Source of the DNA: Arthrobacter sp. Y-9
GTDB lineage: Bacteria > Actinomycetota > Actinomycetes > Actinomycetales > Micrococcaceae
Assembly (NCBI RefSeq): GCF_029690065.1
Contig: NZ_CP121463.1
Location: 1,674,001-1,738,000, forward strand
Direction of reading: 5' to 3'
DNA: 64,000 nt
A program made the position numbers and the translations under genes. Shown here piece by piece: positions 62,697-64,000 of this stretch; positions within the stretch are counted from its first letter, which is position 1; every line of letters starts with the position of its first letter. A model generated the notes under the pieces. The model was not told the origin of the DNA. It made no database searches and saw only the letters and a program-made list of their open reading frames with translations.

Positions 62697-63613
62697 CGGA
62701 TGGTGACGCTCTTCGAATCCTCGACCGGCTGTGAGCCGCCGGGAACGATGGTGGACACGGTCAGCTCGTAGTGCCCCTTCGGCAGCACCGTCCGGGCGCT
62801 GAACCGGCCCACCTTCTCCGCCGTCGTCGTCAGGGCCACCGTGGCCGACGAGATCACGTCCTGGCCGGCGGGGGAGCCGGCCGGGGAGATCGACCAGGTC
62901 ACGTTCTTCTGGCCTCCCAGCACCACGCCGTTGAAGGACAGCGTCCCCGAACTGAGCACGGCCTCGTCCTGGGGGACCATGATGCGGACGGGGGAGAGGA
63001 ACGCCAGGTCCCGGTGGAACGGCAGGTTCAGCGGGATCGAACCGAACGCCTCGACGTCATTGCGTCCGTCGATGAGGAGGACGACCTCCGGCTCCACCGA
63101 GGAATCGACCATCCCCGACGCGCGGGCGGCGGACACTGCCGTGAAGGCCAGCTGCTGCAGAGCCCGCTTGGCCATGGACGGGTCCAGATTCTTGGAGAAG
63201 GCGTCGGCGCTGACATCGACCGTGATGGTGGAGGCCCCGGAGATCGAGGCCGCCAGGCGGTGCGGGGCCTGCCAGGCGGTGAAGTAATCGGGGTCCTCGG
63301 GCTTCTCAGCCATCATGACCTTGAGGGCGGACGTGACGGGATCGTCCACGGCTCCCGTCTTGCGGGGCTCCGAGAAGAGGTAGGCGTTGCCGCCCGTGCG
63401 TCCGATCCAGTAGATCTGCACCTGGGTCTCGGTGTCCGCCGTGCCGCTCGGAGCAGCGGTGACCTCCGGCACGGAGGTGGCCAGCGACTGCGGGTCCGGC
63501 AGGCCGGAGGAGACGGTGCCGGAGGGCGTCGCGGTGCACGCGGACAGGAGCGCGGCCGCGAGCGGGAGGGCCAGAAGGCGCGCAGGAAGTCGCCGACGTC
63601 GGGTGCTGACCAT
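62693..63613 (-). CDS. GerMN-domain lipoprotein
   Basis: A 306-residue secreted lipoprotein: a basic start MVSTRRRRLPARLL, a hydrophobic signal, and the lipobox LLSAC with the lipidated Cys at residue 26. A GerMN domain (about 65-200) and a C-terminal Gmad2-type immunoglobulin-like domain (about 205-305; VRIMVPQDEAVLSSGTLSFN) follow. The domain pair is known from spore and cell-envelope proteins; this is not LpqB, which is longer. ATG 63613 has GGTGAG upstream. The frame stays open further upstream to 63712. Confidence 0.82.
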   Translation of the reverse strand: MVSTRRRRLPARLLALPLAAALLSACTATPSGTVSSGLPDPQSLATSVPEVTAAPSGTADTETQVQIYWIGRTGGNAYLFSEPRKTGAVDDPVTSALKVMMAEKPEDPDYFTAWQAPHRLAASISGASTITVDVSADAFSKNLDPSMAKRALQQLAFTAVSAARASGMVDSSVEPEVVLLIDGRNDVEAFGSIPLNLPFHRDLAFLSPVRIMVPQDEAVLSSGTLSFNGVVLGGQKNVTWSISPAGSPAGQDVISSATVALTTTAEKVGRFSARTVLPKGHYELTVSTIVPGGSQPVEDSKSVTIR

Positions 63614-63825
63614 GCTCACCGTGCCTCTCCTGATCCCGGATAGAAGGCGCCTCACGGCCGGTGGCCGGTGGTCGCCCATGCGAAAGGGCCTGCTCATCAG
63701 CATGCCCCGCATTCCACCTTGCCACAGCGCATCGGCTCAGCGGGCGCCAGGACGGGTGGGCGGCCGAAGTGCAATCCGATTGATACCCCGCTGTGCCCAA
63801 GCCGTGACCGTCCGGCGTCCTGACG

Positions 63826-63831
63826 TAGACT
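63826..63831 (+). promoter_or_regulatory. Candidate -10 box for the gene at the window end
   Basis: TAGACT with GTGACC at 63804-63809, 16 bases apart, gives a plausible promoter about 70 bases before the ATG at 63903. Confidence 0.35.
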
Positions 63832-63902
63832 TTCAGCAGGCCATGGACTTCATGGCCGCACGATTTCCAGGAAAGGGATATCCGGTCGCGAGGGCCGGCA
63901 CC

Positions 63903-64000
63903 ATGAGCGAAGAAACCATGCCATCGGGGGCCCTGTCAGGTCATGCCGATTTCCCGCACAGCACGCCCCTCTCGCGGACCGAAGTGGTCCACTTCGACAC
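63903..64000 (+). CDS. Start of a gene cut by the window edge, possibly phoH
   Basis: Thirty-two full codons are visible, MSEETMPSGALSGHADFPHS and then TPLSRTEVVHFD, running off the end. The gene after rsmE in related actinobacteria is often a PhoH-family ATPase, and the segment RTEVVHFD is compatible with such an N-terminus, but there is too little sequence to be sure. GTG or ATG choice upstream cannot be tested; the ribosome binding site is weak. Confidence 0.4.
   Translation, partial: MSEETMPSGALSGHADFPHSTPLSRTEVVHFD

Overview
This window is chromosomal housekeeping sequence from a high-GC actinobacterium, most likely a member of the Micrococcaceae close to Arthrobacter. That placement is an inference. 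It rests on heavy use of G/C at third codon positions, frequent GTG starts, an actinobacterial-type integration host factor (mIHF), a PriA without helicase motifs, a DnaJ2-type chaperone, DUF3097 and DUF948 genes, and the order pyrR-pyrB-pyrC-(PH-like)-carA-carB-pyrF-mihF-gmk-rpoZ-coaBC-metK-priA, which is familiar from this phylum. I see no tRNA or rRNA genes, insertion sequences, prophage genes, CRISPR arrays or attachment sites. Genes are dense, and many neighbours overlap by 1-4 bases, as expected for translationally coupled operons.

Layout. 1-2.5 kb: a DUF349 protein and a membrane-anchored cyclophilin on the minus strand, divergent from hisS. 2.6-9.2 kb: hisS, aspS, a GNAT acetyltransferase, rarA behind a 57-bp tandem repeat, and rpsD with a structured leader. 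9.3-20.9 kb: two small membrane proteins, alaS, ruvX, mltG, then aroE-aroC-aroK-aroB (shikimate to chorismate), a TPR protein, efp and nusB, closed by a 20-bp hairpin facing a minus-strand PrsW-type membrane protease. 22.8-31.6 kb: the pyrimidine operon pyrR-B-C-x-carA-carB-pyrF, with a PyrR-binding hairpin over the pyrR ribosome binding site. 31.8-37.8 kb: mihF, gmk, rpoZ, coaBC, metK, priA.

37.8-41.6 kb is a minus-strand cluster (SorC-type regulator, aldo/keto reductase, alpha/beta hydrolase, glycosyltransferase). It is divergent from the glycerol genes glpD-glpF-glpK (41.8-45.9 kb). 45.9-48.7 kb carries leuS, preceded by a very short leucine-rich leader peptide and a terminator-like hairpin, which together look like an attenuator. 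48.7-53.7 kb: a DegV protein, comEA, a short comEC, a small coiled-coil ORF and holA. 53.9-58.7 kb: rpsT and an orphan PemK-like gene (minus), lepA and hemW (plus), and a DUF4870 protein (minus). 58.7-64 kb: DUF3097 (minus), then hrcA-dnaJ-rsmE under a CIRCE operator, a GerMN lipoprotein (minus) and the first codons of a gene cut by the window edge.

I did not find a large undescribed system. The most interesting signals are regulatory: the leuS leader peptide with its attenuator hairpin; at least four genes whose -10 box sits 6-7 bases from the start codon, suggesting leaderless transcripts; the PyrR-binding hairpin; the tandem repeat that abuts the rarA promoter; and unusual domain architectures (PriA without Walker motifs, ComEC without a metallo-beta-lactamase domain, MltG and PrsW with long low-complexity N-termini).
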